Positions 26,168-34,932 of a stretch of 64,000 nucleotides of DNA are shown here, in pieces (position 1 is the first letter of the stretch; each line of letters opens with the position of its first letter). Source of the DNA: Streptomyces diacarni (lineage in GTDB: Bacteria; Actinomycetota; Actinomycetes; Streptomycetales; Streptomycetaceae); the NCBI RefSeq assembly GCF_003323715.1, contig NZ_QOIN01000055.1:1-64000 (forward strand). Reading direction: 5' to 3'. A program made the position numbers and the translations under genes. The notes under the pieces were generated by a model. The model was not told where the DNA came from, made no database searches, and worked only from the letters and a program-made list of their open reading frames with translations.

Positions 26168-26647
26168 ATGACCGACAGCGCCGAACTTCCCGCGCTTCCC
26201 GTCACGTTCCGGCCCACACGTACCCGTGTGGTGCTCATGACGGCCGGTGTCGTCGTGTTCGTCGCTCTGACCGTCGTCGCGCTGATGCTTCAGATGGGGG
26301 GCGGCGAGCGGGCCAGCTTCATCGTCACCGGTGCGCTCTTCCTCGCCGTACTGGCGCTGCTGAGCCGTCCACAGGTGACCGCCGACCCGCAGGGGGTCAC
26401 GGTCGTCAACCTGACGACCAGGCGCCGCCTCGAATGGGCGCAGATCATCGCCGTGCGGCTGCGTCCTGGCGACCCGTGGGTGTCGCTCGACCTGGCGGAC
26501 GGCACCAGCCTCCCCGCCATGGGCATCCAGCCGGGCATCGCCAAGCGGCAGGCACTGGCCCACGCCCGCGCGCTGCGTGCCCTCGTCGACCAGGGCGGCC
26601 CGCAGGAGGGCTCGGCGGCGGGCGCGGCCGGCCGAACCGACGGCTGA
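26168..26647 (+). CDS. PH-domain membrane protein (bPH2-type)
   Basis: This 159-residue protein has two hydrophobic helices (about residues 20-40 and 48-65) followed by a small beta-rich domain. That domain contains VTVVNLTTRRRLEWAQIIAVRL and PWVSLDLADGTSLPAMGIQPG, the pattern of bacterial PH-like domains (PF10756 type) anchored in the membrane. Function is unknown. It lies 40 bases after hisG on the same strand and is probably co-transcribed, an arrangement seen in actinobacteria. The C-terminal 20 residues are low complexity. Confidence 0.8.
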   Translation: MTDSAELPALPVTFRPTRTRVVLMTAGVVVFVALTVVALMLQMGGGERASFIVTGALFLAVLALLSRPQVTADPQGVTVVNLTTRRRLEWAQIIAVRLRPGDPWVSLDLADGTSLPAMGIQPGIAKRQALAHARALRALVDQGGPQEGSAAGAAGRTDG

Positions 26648-26825
26648 ACCCCGGCGCGGTGCCGCGCGTCTTCGCGGGGTGAGGGCCAGTGTTTACCCTG
26701 TTGCCCACCGGCATGAGCCGCCCCGCGCTCCGAGCGCACCAGCGACCCGAGGAGTGACCACCTCACACGATGGACGGATCGTCCTGTAGTACGTGCGCCG
26801 CGTCCCGTGCACCGGGGGGCGCGGC

Positions 26826-28250
26826 ATGACCCTCCCGCTACTGCTGCTCGGCGTGGCGTTCGCCCTCATCCTCGCCAACGGCTTCTTCGTCGCGGCGGAG
26901 TTCGGGCTCGTCACCGTCGAGAAACCCGAGGCCGAGCGCGCCGCCGCGCAGGGCGACCGCAAGGCCCGCACCGTCGTCCGCGCCCTGCGTGAGCTGTCCT
27001 TCCAGCTCTCCGGCACCCAACTCGGCATCACTCTCACCTCGCTGGTCACCGGCATGCTCGCCGAGCCGGCGCTCGCCCGGCTGCTGGACGGGCCGCTGGC
27101 CGCCACCGGCCTGCCCGAGGGCGCGGTCGGCGGCGTCGCCGTCGTCCTCGGCATGCTGATCGCCTCCGCCGTGCAGATGGTGGTGGGCGAACTGGTCCCC
27201 AAGAACTGGGCGGTCTCCAGGCCGTTGGCCGTCGCCCGGTTCGTGGCGGGACCGCAGGGCCTCTTCTCCCGGCTGTTCCGGCCGGTGATCGCGCTGCTCA
27301 ACGCGGCCGCCAACCGCATGGTGCGGCTCTTCGGCGTCCAGCCCGCCGACGAGCTGGACTCGGCGCGCACCCCGGGAGAACTCGTCTCGCTGGCCCACCA
27401 CTCGGCCCGCGCCGGAGCGCTGGAGCAGGACACCGCCGACCTGTTCGTGCGCACCCTCGCCCTGGGCGAGCTGACGGCGCAGCACGTGATGACGCCGCGC
27501 GTACGGGTCAGCGCCCTGCAGGCACTGGCGACGGCCCAGGACGTCCTCAACCTCACCCGCGCCACCGGGCTCTCCCGCTTCCCCGTCTACCAGGACACGT
27601 TGGACGAGGTCACCGGCATGGTCCACCTCAAGGACGCGCTCGCCGTCCCCGCCCACCTGCGCCTGCACACCCCCGCGGCCCGCATCGCGGTCCCCGCGCT
27701 GCTGGTGCCCCGCACACTGCCGGTGCGGCCCCTGCTCGCGCGGCTGCGCAGCGAGCAGCCCATCGCCGTCGCCGTCGACGAGTACGGCGGCACCGCGGGC
27801 GTCGTCACGCTGGAGGACATCGTCGAGGAGATCGTCGGCGAGGTGCGCGACGAACACGACGGTCAGCTCTACGACGAACTGCCCGAACTCGCCCCGGCGC
27901 CCCCCGGCGCGGACGGCCGCCCTGCCTGGGAGGTCGACGGCGGGTGCCGGGTGGGGGAGCTGCGCCGCATCGGCCTGGAGGTGCCCGAAGGCCCGTACGA
28001 GACGGTGGCGGGGCTCGTCGCCGACCTGCTCGGCCGCATCCCCGCACACGGGGACACGGCATGCCTGCGGGGACCGGCGACCGGGTCCCGCTCTCCCGGT
28101 GACGGCACGCGGGGCGCGGCAGGGGAGTGGCAGTTGCTGGTGCAGCACGTCGCCCACCACCGTGCCGAACGCGTCCGCGTGACCGCCCCGGCACACCAGC
28201 GCGGCGATGCGGCCCGCAGGGCGCAGACCAGTGAGGCGGCCGCCCGATGA
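26826..28250 (+). CDS. CNNM/CorC-type membrane protein with CBS pair (hemolysin family)
   Basis: This 474-residue protein has an N-terminal DUF21/CNNM membrane domain of four helices (about residues 1-190). It includes LANGFFVAAEFGLVTVEK and the ion-path segment MVVGELVPKNWAV. A CBS pair follows (about 205-335, with THVM-like QHVMTPRV and GVVTLEDIVEEIVGEV), then a C-terminal CorC/HlyC domain. The family handles Mg2+ or other divalent cations, or export. ATG 26826 is preferred to GTG 26793 because it starts directly at the first helix. Its stop overlaps the start of a paralogue by four bases. Confidence 0.86.
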   Translation: MTLPLLLLGVAFALILANGFFVAAEFGLVTVEKPEAERAAAQGDRKARTVVRALRELSFQLSGTQLGITLTSLVTGMLAEPALARLLDGPLAATGLPEGAVGGVAVVLGMLIASAVQMVVGELVPKNWAVSRPLAVARFVAGPQGLFSRLFRPVIALLNAAANRMVRLFGVQPADELDSARTPGELVSLAHHSARAGALEQDTADLFVRTLALGELTAQHVMTPRVRVSALQALATAQDVLNLTRATGLSRFPVYQDTLDEVTGMVHLKDALAVPAHLRLHTPAARIAVPALLVPRTLPVRPLLARLRSEQPIAVAVDEYGGTAGVVTLEDIVEEIVGEVRDEHDGQLYDELPELAPAPPGADGRPAWEVDGGCRVGELRRIGLEVPEGPYETVAGLVADLLGRIPAHGDTACLRGPATGSRSPGDGTRGAAGEWQLLVQHVAHHRAERVRVTAPAHQRGDAARRAQTSEAAAR

Positions 28251-29398
28251 GTTTCCTGCAACTCGTGTTCGCCGCACTGCTCGTGCTCGGCAACGGCTTC
28301 TTCGTCGGCGCCGAGTTCGCCCTCGTCTCCGTGCGCCGAAGCCAGATCGAACCCCTCGCCGCCGAGGGCTCCGTGCGCGCCCGGCGGGTGCTGCGCGGTC
28401 TTGAGACGCTGCCGCGCATGATGGCCGCCGCGCAGTTCGGCATCACGGTGTGCTCGCTCACCCTGGGCGCCGTGGCCGAACCCACCGTGGCACACCTGCT
28501 GGAGCCCGCCTTCCACACGCTGCGGCTGCCCGAGCCGCTGGTGCACCCCGCCGGATACGTGTGCGCGCTCGCCCTCGTGGTCTTCTTCCACCTGGTGGTC
28601 GGCGAGATGGTGCCCAAGAACCTCGCCATGGCCGACCCCGAGCGGGCCGCGCTGTGGCTGAGCCCGGCGCTGGTCGCCTTCGCCCGGGTGACCCGCCCGG
28701 TGACGCTGGCCCTGGGCGCGTGCGCCACCGTCGTCCTGCGGCTCTTCCGGGTCGAGCCCAAGGACGAGGTCGAGGCGGTCTTCACCAGCGAACAGCTCGG
28801 CCGGCTGGTGGCCGACTCGCGGCAGGCGGGGCTGCTGGAGGCGGAGGAGCAGGACCGGCTCGCCGACGCGCTCCAGCTGGGCTCCAGGCCGCTGACCGAC
28901 GTCCTGCTGGGCCGCACCGACCTGGTCACCGTCACAACGGACGTCACCCCGCGCGCGGTGGAGGAGCTGACCGTGCGCACCGGCTACTCCCGCTTCCCCG
29001 TCCGCGCCGACGACGGATCCTTCCTCGGCTACCTGCACGTGAAGGACGTGCTCGATCTGGAGGAGAGCGAGAGCCCCGTGCCGCGGCGGCTGTGGCGGCC
29101 CATGGCGACGCTGCGCGGGCACACGCCGCTGGACGACGCGCTCACCGCCATGCGGGCCGGCGCCTCGCACCTGGCCGCCGTCGCCGACGCCTCGGGGCGG
29201 GTGCTGGGCGTGGCGGCGCTGGAGGACGTCCTGGAAATGCTCGTCGGCGAGGTCCACGACCCGGCGCACACGGAGACCGCGCTGCCCTCGGCGCGGCACG
29301 TGCAAGGCCCGGCGCCCGGGCTCAGACCGGCGGCTGCGGGCCGGGAGGAGCCCCGTCAGGCCCCCGCCCCGACAACACCTCCCCGTACGCCTGCATGA
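28247..29398 (+). CDS. Second CNNM-type membrane protein, lacking the CorC C-terminal domain
   Basis: This 383-residue paralogue of the preceding gene shares an N-terminal CNNM membrane domain (LGNGFFVGAEFALVSVRR, VVGEMVPKNLAMA) and a CBS pair (about residues 205-335, with GVAALEDVLEMLVGEV). It ends in about 40 low-complexity residues in place of the CorC/HlyC domain. ATG 28247 overlaps the upstream stop (ATGA), so the two paralogues are translationally coupled and may form a heterodimer. Its last 77 bases overlap the 3' end of the convergent AAA ATPase gene, which is unusually long for two bacterial genes. Confidence 0.85.
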   Translation: MSFLQLVFAALLVLGNGFFVGAEFALVSVRRSQIEPLAAEGSVRARRVLRGLETLPRMMAAAQFGITVCSLTLGAVAEPTVAHLLEPAFHTLRLPEPLVHPAGYVCALALVVFFHLVVGEMVPKNLAMADPERAALWLSPALVAFARVTRPVTLALGACATVVLRLFRVEPKDEVEAVFTSEQLGRLVADSRQAGLLEAEEQDRLADALQLGSRPLTDVLLGRTDLVTVTTDVTPRAVEELTVRTGYSRFPVRADDGSFLGYLHVKDVLDLEESESPVPRRLWRPMATLRGHTPLDDALTAMRAGASHLAAVADASGRVLGVAALEDVLEMLVGEVHDPAHTETALPSARHVQGPAPGLRPAAAGREEPRQAPAPTTPPRTPA

Positions 29399-31418
29399 GG
29401 TCGGGAAGGCGCAGCGTCGCCAGGTCGTCCCGGGTGGGGGTGCCCGCGTACCCGGACAGCCGCAGATCGCGGTAGGCGCAGCTCTTCTCGTACAGGGTGC
29501 GCAGGAAGCGGCCGTTGCCCAACTCGTCGATCCAGCCCTGGTCGACGACGTGGCCGCTGATGCTCCGCAGTTCCTCCAGCGCCTCCTCGTCCCACACGTC
29601 GCCGCCTTCGGCGGCCAGCACCTCGCCGATCGCCGTCAGCTCCAGCGGGCGGTAGCTGGGGAAGTCGACGCGGGTGGTGAAGCGGGACGAGAGACCGGGG
29701 TTGGCCGCCAGCAGCCGGTCCATCCCCTCCGGGTAGCCCGCCAGGATGACCACGAGCTGGTCGCGATTGTCCTCGGCGCGTTTGAGCAGCACCTGAAGCG
29801 CCTCGTCGCCGTAGGCGTCGCCCTTGCTGTAGCCGGAGTTGGACAGCGCGTAGGCCTCGTCGACGAACAGCACGCCGCCGAGCGCGGAGTCGATCAGCTC
29901 GTTCGCCTTGACGGCGGTCTGACCCAGGTACTCGCCCACCAGGTCCGCGCGTTGGGCCTCCACCAGGTGGTCGCCGCCCAGCAGGCCCAGCGCGTAGAAG
30001 GCGCGGCCCAGTATGCGGGCCACCGTGGTCTTGCCCGTGCCCGAGGGGCCCGAGAAGACGAAGTGCCGCTTCGGCGGCTGCACCGGCAGGCCCTGCGAGG
30101 CCCGCAGCCGCGCCATGTGCAACTGCGCCGACAGCGCCCGCACCTGGCGCTTGACGGGCTCCAGGCCGACCATGCGCTCCAGCTCGTCCAGCGCCTGAGC
30201 CAGCAGCACCGGGTCCGAGGGACCGGCCGGCAGCCTGCCGTCCCCGCCCGCCCCCCACACCGTGCGCTCCCGCAGGACGCCGGTGTCCACCCGGATGGGC
30301 TCGGCCGGATCCCCGGAGTCCTCCAGCCGCAGCTCGTCGGCGCGCGGGTCCACCACGGGGTCGGCGGGCTCGGCCGCGTCCGCCTCCCCGGGAGCGGCAC
30401 CCGCGGGCGGCTGTCCCGCGGGGACGGAGCCCGGCGCGGCGTCGCCGAACGCGCCGCCGCAGCCGGTGGGTTCCAGCGCGGCGCCGTCGGCGGCCTCGGC
30501 GGTGCGGGCCGCCTCCCCCGGGGGCTCGCAGCCGTTGTCGTAGAGCTCCAGCGCCGCGTCGACCGTCCCGCCCGGGCCGAGCGCGCCGCCCGAGAGGACG
30601 GCCGCGGCCAGATCCTCCGCGGTGCCGCCCGCCCCGTCGCTCTCGGCGATGGTCGTCAGGCGTGCCGCGGTGTCCATGAACGCGGGATCGATGCGGTGCA
30701 CGGCCCGGTACAGGGGCAGCGCCGCCGCGCTGCGTCCTGTGCCCTCGCGGGCGCGCGCCAGCCAGTAGCGCAACTCCTTGCGCTGCGGCTGTTCGCTGCG
30801 GCAGCGCATGAGGGCTGCGGCCAGCAGCGGCTCGGCCTGCCCGTACATCTCCAGCCTGACCCGCGCCATCCCGGCGAACAGGCCCGCCTCGATGCCCAGC
30901 AGCGCGTCGTCCACCAGCGGCTCGGTGTGGGCGACCAGCCCCTCCCAGTCCTTGGCCAGGTAGGCGCGGCACGCGTGCAGGAAACGCACCTGCGGGTCGG
31001 TGTCGACGGGCGGGCAGCCGGCCAGCGCGCGGTCGAGCTCCGCGACGTGCCGGCCGTCGAGCCAGTGCGAGGCGTGGGCCAGCAGCAGGTCGCGTTCGTA
31101 CTCCAGCACCGGCTGCACCCACCAGCCCAGCCAGTACCAGGAGTTGAGGGTGCGGCCGTGGCGGTGGCGCTGCTCGCCGAAGCGGTCGCGGTGGTGGTAC
31201 ATCCGCAGCAGGGCCGTGGCGGTGTCGGCCCGCAGCGCGTGCAGTCCGAGCCAGGCGTCGGCCATCCCGGGATCGAGCCGCACCGCGGTGCGGAACTCCT
31301 CCTCGGCCTGGGCGTAGCCGCCGACGGTGTAGGCGTCCACCCCGCGAAGCCACGCGAGTTCGGCCGGGGCGTGCAGGCCCTGGGGGTCCTGCGTGCCGAA
31401 GTTCCTCACGTCCCCCAC
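29322..31418 (-). CDS. TPR-AAA ATPase of the CbxX/EccA type
   Basis: This 698-residue protein has an N-terminal TPR-like half (about residues 15-260, with GGYAQAEEEFRTAVRLDPGMADAWLG). An acidic, Pro/Ala-rich linker (about 280-385) separates it from a single AAA domain (about 410-680). Walker A is GPSGTGKTTVARILGRA and Walker B is GVLFVDEAYAL. The arginine region is PGLSSRFTTRVDFPSY. This is the layout of EccA, the cytosolic ATPase of type VII secretion, but also of stand-alone CbxX relatives. No ESX substrate or membrane component is present in the window, so involvement in secretion is uncertain. The start is GTG 31418. Confidence 0.85.
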   Translation of the reverse strand: MGDVRNFGTQDPQGLHAPAELAWLRGVDAYTVGGYAQAEEEFRTAVRLDPGMADAWLGLHALRADTATALLRMYHHRDRFGEQRHRHGRTLNSWYWLGWWVQPVLEYERDLLLAHASHWLDGRHVAELDRALAGCPPVDTDPQVRFLHACRAYLAKDWEGLVAHTEPLVDDALLGIEAGLFAGMARVRLEMYGQAEPLLAAALMRCRSEQPQRKELRYWLARAREGTGRSAAALPLYRAVHRIDPAFMDTAARLTTIAESDGAGGTAEDLAAAVLSGGALGPGGTVDAALELYDNGCEPPGEAARTAEAADGAALEPTGCGGAFGDAAPGSVPAGQPPAGAAPGEADAAEPADPVVDPRADELRLEDSGDPAEPIRVDTGVLRERTVWGAGGDGRLPAGPSDPVLLAQALDELERMVGLEPVKRQVRALSAQLHMARLRASQGLPVQPPKRHFVFSGPSGTGKTTVARILGRAFYALGLLGGDHLVEAQRADLVGEYLGQTAVKANELIDSALGGVLFVDEAYALSNSGYSKGDAYGDEALQVLLKRAEDNRDQLVVILAGYPEGMDRLLAANPGLSSRFTTRVDFPSYRPLELTAIGEVLAAEGGDVWDEEALEELRSISGHVVDQGWIDELGNGRFLRTLYEKSCAYRDLRLSGYAGTPTRDDLATLRLPDLMQAYGEVLSGRGPDGAPPGPQPPV

Positions 31419-31794
31419 GAAACGTCCCCCGTCATCTGCCGGTTATCACCCGGGGTTCCCGCGCTGTTTCGCATCGTACCCGCGCGCGGGGCACCGTCGA
31501 AGGGTGGTGTACGGGCCGAGTGGGTGCGGTGGCCAGGGGAACGCGGTGGTTCGGTCCGGCGCCCGGGGGCCTGCCGGAACGAAGGTTTCCGCAAAGCCAC
31601 TACGAAGCGTGAGGCAAATGCACTGTACTGCTTCCGCTTGAGCGTTTTCGAGCAGAACGAAGCCCCCGGTCACGGGGGAACAACCGGGGGCTTCGCGTCC
31701 GCAGACGGCCTGCGTAGACCGCCTGTTGGAAAAGTAATCGGTTCGAGGCTCACGGGTCAAGCCGCGCGGTTGCACTCAGTGCCGCGGATCGGCG
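31419..31794. other. Gene-free stretch with lower GC and a strong hairpin
   Basis: No convincing gene is seen in these 376 bases between two minus-strand genes. The part from about 31580 to 31660 is clearly less GC-rich than the surroundings and would be the promoter region of the AAA ATPase gene. A perfect 13-base hairpin lies at 31658-31695. A search by eye for tRNA-like T-arms gave no match. Confidence 0.5.
31658..31695 (-). terminator. Strong hairpin terminator downstream of the P-loop kinase gene
   Basis: A perfect 13-base inverted repeat (CGAAGCCCCCGGT / ACCGGGGGCTTCG) with a 12-base loop lies about 100 bases after the kinase stop at 31795. On the minus strand it is followed by TTCT. 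It most likely terminates that transcript, but a small RNA ending here is also possible. Confidence 0.6.
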
Positions 31795-32436
31795 TCAACC
31801 GCCCTGAGCTATACGGAGGGTCATATTCACCGGAGAGACCGGAGCCTCTCCGGTGCGCCCGCACACCTCGTACCACCCCTGTCTCTCGCGACGCTCCCGC
31901 ACCAGGAAGTCCGCGAACGGGCGGGACGGGTCGGCGGCGAAGTGCGCCCGCTCCGCGGGGATCCAACGGTCCCAGAACCCCCGCTGGGCGGGGCCGTCCC
32001 GCTCCTGGCCGCGCCGCCAGGCCTCCTCGGACGGCATGTCCATCCACAGCAGGCAGGCCAGCGAGGGCCGCAGCGCCGCCCGCCCGGCGCCCACGCCCTC
32101 GACCAAGACGACAGGAGCGGGCGGGAGCACCGCCTGCGTGGTGCGGGCCCTGGCCACCCAGTCGTAGACGCCGTAGCGTGCGCTGCGGCCTCGCTCCAGC
32201 GGACGCAGCACCTGCGAGGTGAGCCGCTCCGTCCAGTCGAAGAGCGCCTCGTGGCCAGCCACGTCGTCCAGGTGCAGGACCGGAGCGCCCTCCAGCAGCG
32301 CCGCCAGTTGCCGCGCGCACGTCGTCTTGCCCGAACCCGCGTGCCCGTCCACACCCACCAGCCGCACGGGGCCGCAGGAGGCGGGCAGCGCGGAAAGGTG
32401 GCGGGCGAGCGCTTCGAGGGTGCGGGGAGCGGGCAT
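31795..32436 (-). CDS. Uridine-kinase-like P-loop protein
   Basis: This 213-residue protein has Walker A VDGHAGSGKTTCARQLA near residues 30-46, then APVLHLDDVAGHEALFDWTERL, the acidic position where uridine kinases hold the substrate. Later come PVVLVEGVGAGRAALRPS (Walker B-like) and the lid-like RGQERDGPAQRGFWDRW. This matches the uridine kinase / AAA_17-like family found next to housekeeping genes in Streptomyces; the true substrate is unknown. ATG 32436 with GGAGAA before it was chosen. Long upstream in-frame extension is GC-rich and non-conserved. Confidence 0.75.
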   Translation of the reverse strand: MPAPRTLEALARHLSALPASCGPVRLVGVDGHAGSGKTTCARQLAALLEGAPVLHLDDVAGHEALFDWTERLTSQVLRPLERGRSARYGVYDWVARARTTQAVLPPAPVVLVEGVGAGRAALRPSLACLLWMDMPSEEAWRRGQERDGPAQRGFWDRWIPAERAHFAADPSRPFADFLVRERRERQGWYEVCGRTGEAPVSPVNMTLRIAQGG

Positions 32437-32908
32437 TTCTCCAGCGTACGCGGCGTCTCGCGTGGCGCCTCGACGGCGCCTCGCTCCGATGTGCGGCACC
32501 GGTACCGGCCGGCACCGGCCGGCACCGGACTCTCCGGGCCACCCTCCGGGGCGACCTCTCGGGCGGGGCCGCCCTCCGGTCCGGACCTCTCCGTGCGGCT
32601 GTCCGGTCGGTGCGCGGCTGGCCGGTCCGTGCGCGGCCGTCCGGTCTGTGCGGCTCACTACTGGGCCCGTACGGCCGTCCGGTCCGCCGCCTGCCTTCGT
32701 CCACGGCGGTCGCCCGTCTCCGGCGGCACCCACCTCGCCACTGGCCGGGCCAATGGCGACGGCGTGCCGAAAGGGCGAAGCTCTGGCACGGGCCCTTCCG
32801 AGCCGTAATAGTGGGCTGTCCGCGGACGCCCGCGCACCTGTGAGAACACCGCGCCGGACCATCGACTGACCCACCGACTGACCGACCCACCGACTGGGGG
32901 CACCCCGC
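32437..32908. other. Gene-free stretch with degenerate short tandem repeats
   Basis: No gene is supported here. From about 32587 to 32650 three degenerate units of about 19 bases occur, each with a (C/G)TGGCCGGTCCGTGCGCGG-like core. From about 32862 to 32898 the short unit CACCGACTGACC repeats with small changes up to the ribosome-binding region of the C39 peptidase gene. The sequence divides two divergent genes, so promoters for both must be inside it. Confidence 0.45.
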
Positions 32909-34318
32909 ATGACCAGCAGAACCGCAAACCGCCGCACTGTTCTGGCCGCCGCCGTCGCCGTGGCGGCCTCGGCCGTCGCGGCCCCCGCAGCTCTGGCAGC
33001 CGACAGCCGGTCGGGTGGCGCCACCACGACGCACGGCGGGCAGGACAAGCACAGGCCGGGCAGGCCGGGGAAGGCAGGTCACGTGGAGCTGCACACCTGG
33101 TCCTCGCGGCGGGACTGGACCGCGGGGCAGGCCAAGGGCGTCGAGGTGCGGTCAGGACACCGCCCCGGCATCGTCCTGGCGACCCCCGCGGGACGCACCG
33201 ACTACACCGACCCGCACACCAACAAGACGGCCACCTGGGAGTACGCCACCTGGACCTCGCCCCGCCACACGTGCGCCGTGCCCGCCGGTGAACTCATCGC
33301 CTCCTGGAACGCCCACACCCCCGCGGGCACCTGGATCAGGACCGAGGTGCGCGGCACCTACTCCGACGGGACGGACACGCCCTGGTACACGATGGGCGTG
33401 TGGACCTCGGGCGACGGGGAGGACGTACCGCGCCGCACCTCCGTCGACGGTCAGAGCGACGGCAAGAGCACCGTCTACACCGACACCCTCTCCATCGACG
33501 ACCTCGGCAGCGGGCTGCGCCTCGCCTCCTACCGGCTGCGCCTGACGCTCTACCGCGCCCCGGGTTCCGACACCTCACCGACCGTGTGGCGGGCCGGCGC
33601 GATGTGCTCTGACGTGCCGGAGCGGTTCGAGGTCCCCGCCTCCGAGCCGGGGCTGGGCCGGGCGGTCGAGCTGAAGGTGCCGCGCTACTCCCAGGAGATC
33701 CACAAGGGGCAGTACCCCGAGTACGACAACGGGGGAGAGGCCTGGTGCAGCCCCACCTCCTCCCAGATGATCATCGAGTACTGGGGTCGCAAACCCACCG
33801 CGGACGACCTGGCCTGGGTGAACCCCGACTACGCCGACCCGCAGATCTGCCACGCCGCCCGCTACACCTTCGACTACCAGTACGAAGGCTGCGGCAACTG
33901 GCCGTTCAACAGCGCCTACGCGGCCTCCTACCGGGACATGAACGCCGTCGTCACCCGCATGAGCTCCCTGAACGACGCCGAGGAGTTCGTCGCCGCGGGC
34001 ATTCCGCTGATCACCTCGCAGTCCTTCATCGAGTCCGAGCTCGACGGCGCGGGATACGGCACGTCGGGACACCTGATGACCGTCATCGGCTTCACCGGGG
34101 ACGGCGACGTCATCGCCAACGACCCCAACTCCCCGGACAACTCCTCGGTCCGCCACGTCTACAAGCGGCGGCAGTGGGAGAACATCTGGCTGCGCACCAA
34201 GCGCAAGGACGCCGACGGCAAGGTCAAGAGCGGCACGGGCGGTGTCTGCTACGTCTACTGGCCCCTCGACCCGACGCCCGCTCAGCGCCGGGTGCTGCGC
34301 AAGCACGGGCTGGCCTGA
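32909..34318 (+). CDS. Secreted peptidase C39-like protein
   Basis: This 469-residue protein has a signal peptide (residues 1-31, ending PAALA-AD) with twin arginines in NRRTVLAAAV, consistent with Tat export. Residues 58-245 form a beta-rich N-terminal domain. A papain-like C39_2 domain follows (about 250-455), with the catalytic Cys280 in GEAWCSPTSS, His388 in TSGHLMTVIGF and the Asn/Asp pair at 404-405 (IANDPN). The complete triad implies an active extracellular cysteine peptidase or amidase; no ABC transporter is fused or adjacent. A strong hairpin terminator follows. Confidence 0.85.
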   Translation: MTSRTANRRTVLAAAVAVAASAVAAPAALAADSRSGGATTTHGGQDKHRPGRPGKAGHVELHTWSSRRDWTAGQAKGVEVRSGHRPGIVLATPAGRTDYTDPHTNKTATWEYATWTSPRHTCAVPAGELIASWNAHTPAGTWIRTEVRGTYSDGTDTPWYTMGVWTSGDGEDVPRRTSVDGQSDGKSTVYTDTLSIDDLGSGLRLASYRLRLTLYRAPGSDTSPTVWRAGAMCSDVPERFEVPASEPGLGRAVELKVPRYSQEIHKGQYPEYDNGGEAWCSPTSSQMIIEYWGRKPTADDLAWVNPDYADPQICHAARYTFDYQYEGCGNWPFNSAYAASYRDMNAVVTRMSSLNDAEEFVAAGIPLITSQSFIESELDGAGYGTSGHLMTVIGFTGDGDVIANDPNSPDNSSVRHVYKRRQWENIWLRTKRKDADGKVKSGTGGVCYVYWPLDPTPAQRRVLRKHGLA

Positions 34319-34344
34319 GACCGCACGGGACGGCCTGGGACCGA

Positions 34345-34385
34345 CGTCAGGTGGTGTCCGCGCGCACCGCGGGCACCACCTGACG
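34345..34385 (+). terminator. Hairpin terminator after the C39 peptidase gene
   Basis: The arms CGTCAGGTGGTGTCC (34345-34359) and GGGCACCACCTGACG (34371-34385) pair over 15 bases with one G-U. The hairpin starts 27 bases after the peptidase stop. Confidence 0.65.
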
Positions 34386-34408
34386 GCAGCGCTCACGCCC
34401 CCCCCGCG

Positions 34409-34654
34409 TCAGGTGCCCGTAGCGGTCGACCGTGCCGGTCGTTCCGGCGGCACGGCGAGCCGGATGTGTGGAAACCGAGTCAGGATCGCGCGCAAGGCGA
34501 GTTCGGCCTCTGGGCGAGCTGGCGGGGCGCCGACGCAGCGGTGAATCCCGTGGCCGAAGGCCAGGTCTCCGCCGGCGTTCCGCCCGGGGTCGAGTTGATC
34601 GGGGGAGGGGAACCGGTCGGGGGCCCGGTTGGCGGCTCCGACGGCCACCTGCAC
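34409..34654 (-). pseudogene. Cytochrome P450 C-terminal remnant
   Basis: The minus-strand frame encodes about 81 residues that begin VAVGAANRAPDRFPSPDQLD and contain the haem-binding loop FGHGIHRCVGAPPARPEAEL, with the cysteine ligand intact. This is the last fifth of a bacterial P450. An in-frame stop lies just upstream at 34676-34678. The alternate frame there reads RGADVTLATP, which also looks P450-like, so a frameshift near 34660 is likely. No oxygen-binding or I-helix region is recognisable further upstream. The gene is therefore a decayed remnant, ending at the TGA at 34409-34411. Confidence 0.75.
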
Positions 34655-34782
34655 AGGGGCGTCGCGAGCGTCACGTCAGCGCCCCGGACCGCCCGCCACT
34701 GGCGCACGGTCCACCCCGTCTCACGGTGGCTGTCGCACGACGCCGACCCGCTGGCGGACGACGCCTGACCGCGGCGGCGCCC

Positions 34783-34819
34783 CGGCCCCGTGGCTGCCGT
34801 GCGGGCAGCCACGGGGCCG
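34783..34819. terminator. Strong hairpin between P450 remnant and tetR
   Basis: A perfect 15-base inverted repeat (CGGCCCCGTGGCTGC / GCAGCCACGGGGCCG) with a seven-base loop. It insulates the TetR promoter from upstream transcription and has no obvious live gene to terminate. Confidence 0.6.
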
Positions 34820-34830
34820 ACTCGTCCGCG

Positions 34831-34852
34831 AACGAAACGTTTGCGTTTCGCT
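34831..34852. promoter_or_regulatory. Candidate TetR operator
   Basis: CGAAACGTTTGCGTTTCG at 34833-34850 is a perfect seven-base inverted repeat with a four-base spacer, extended by one more near-match on each side. It lies about 80 bases before the TetR-type gene at 34933 in a locally AT-richer region. Autoregulation by that protein is the simplest reading. Confidence 0.55.
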
Positions 34853-34932
34853 TGAGGGTGCCCTAACCTCCTCAAGGGGGACGGATCCGTTTCATTCCCC
34901 TTGTCGGACATCGCCGCACAGCAAGAAAAGAA

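Noticed and set aside
31741..31770. tRNA T-arm (GGTTCGAGGC)
   Set aside because: The stem flanking TTCGAGG does not pair and no acceptor or anticodon arm could be built.
32752..32869. Possible 38-residue protein before the C39 gene
   Set aside because: Composition and lack of a ribosome-binding site do not support coding; it lies in degenerate repeat sequence.
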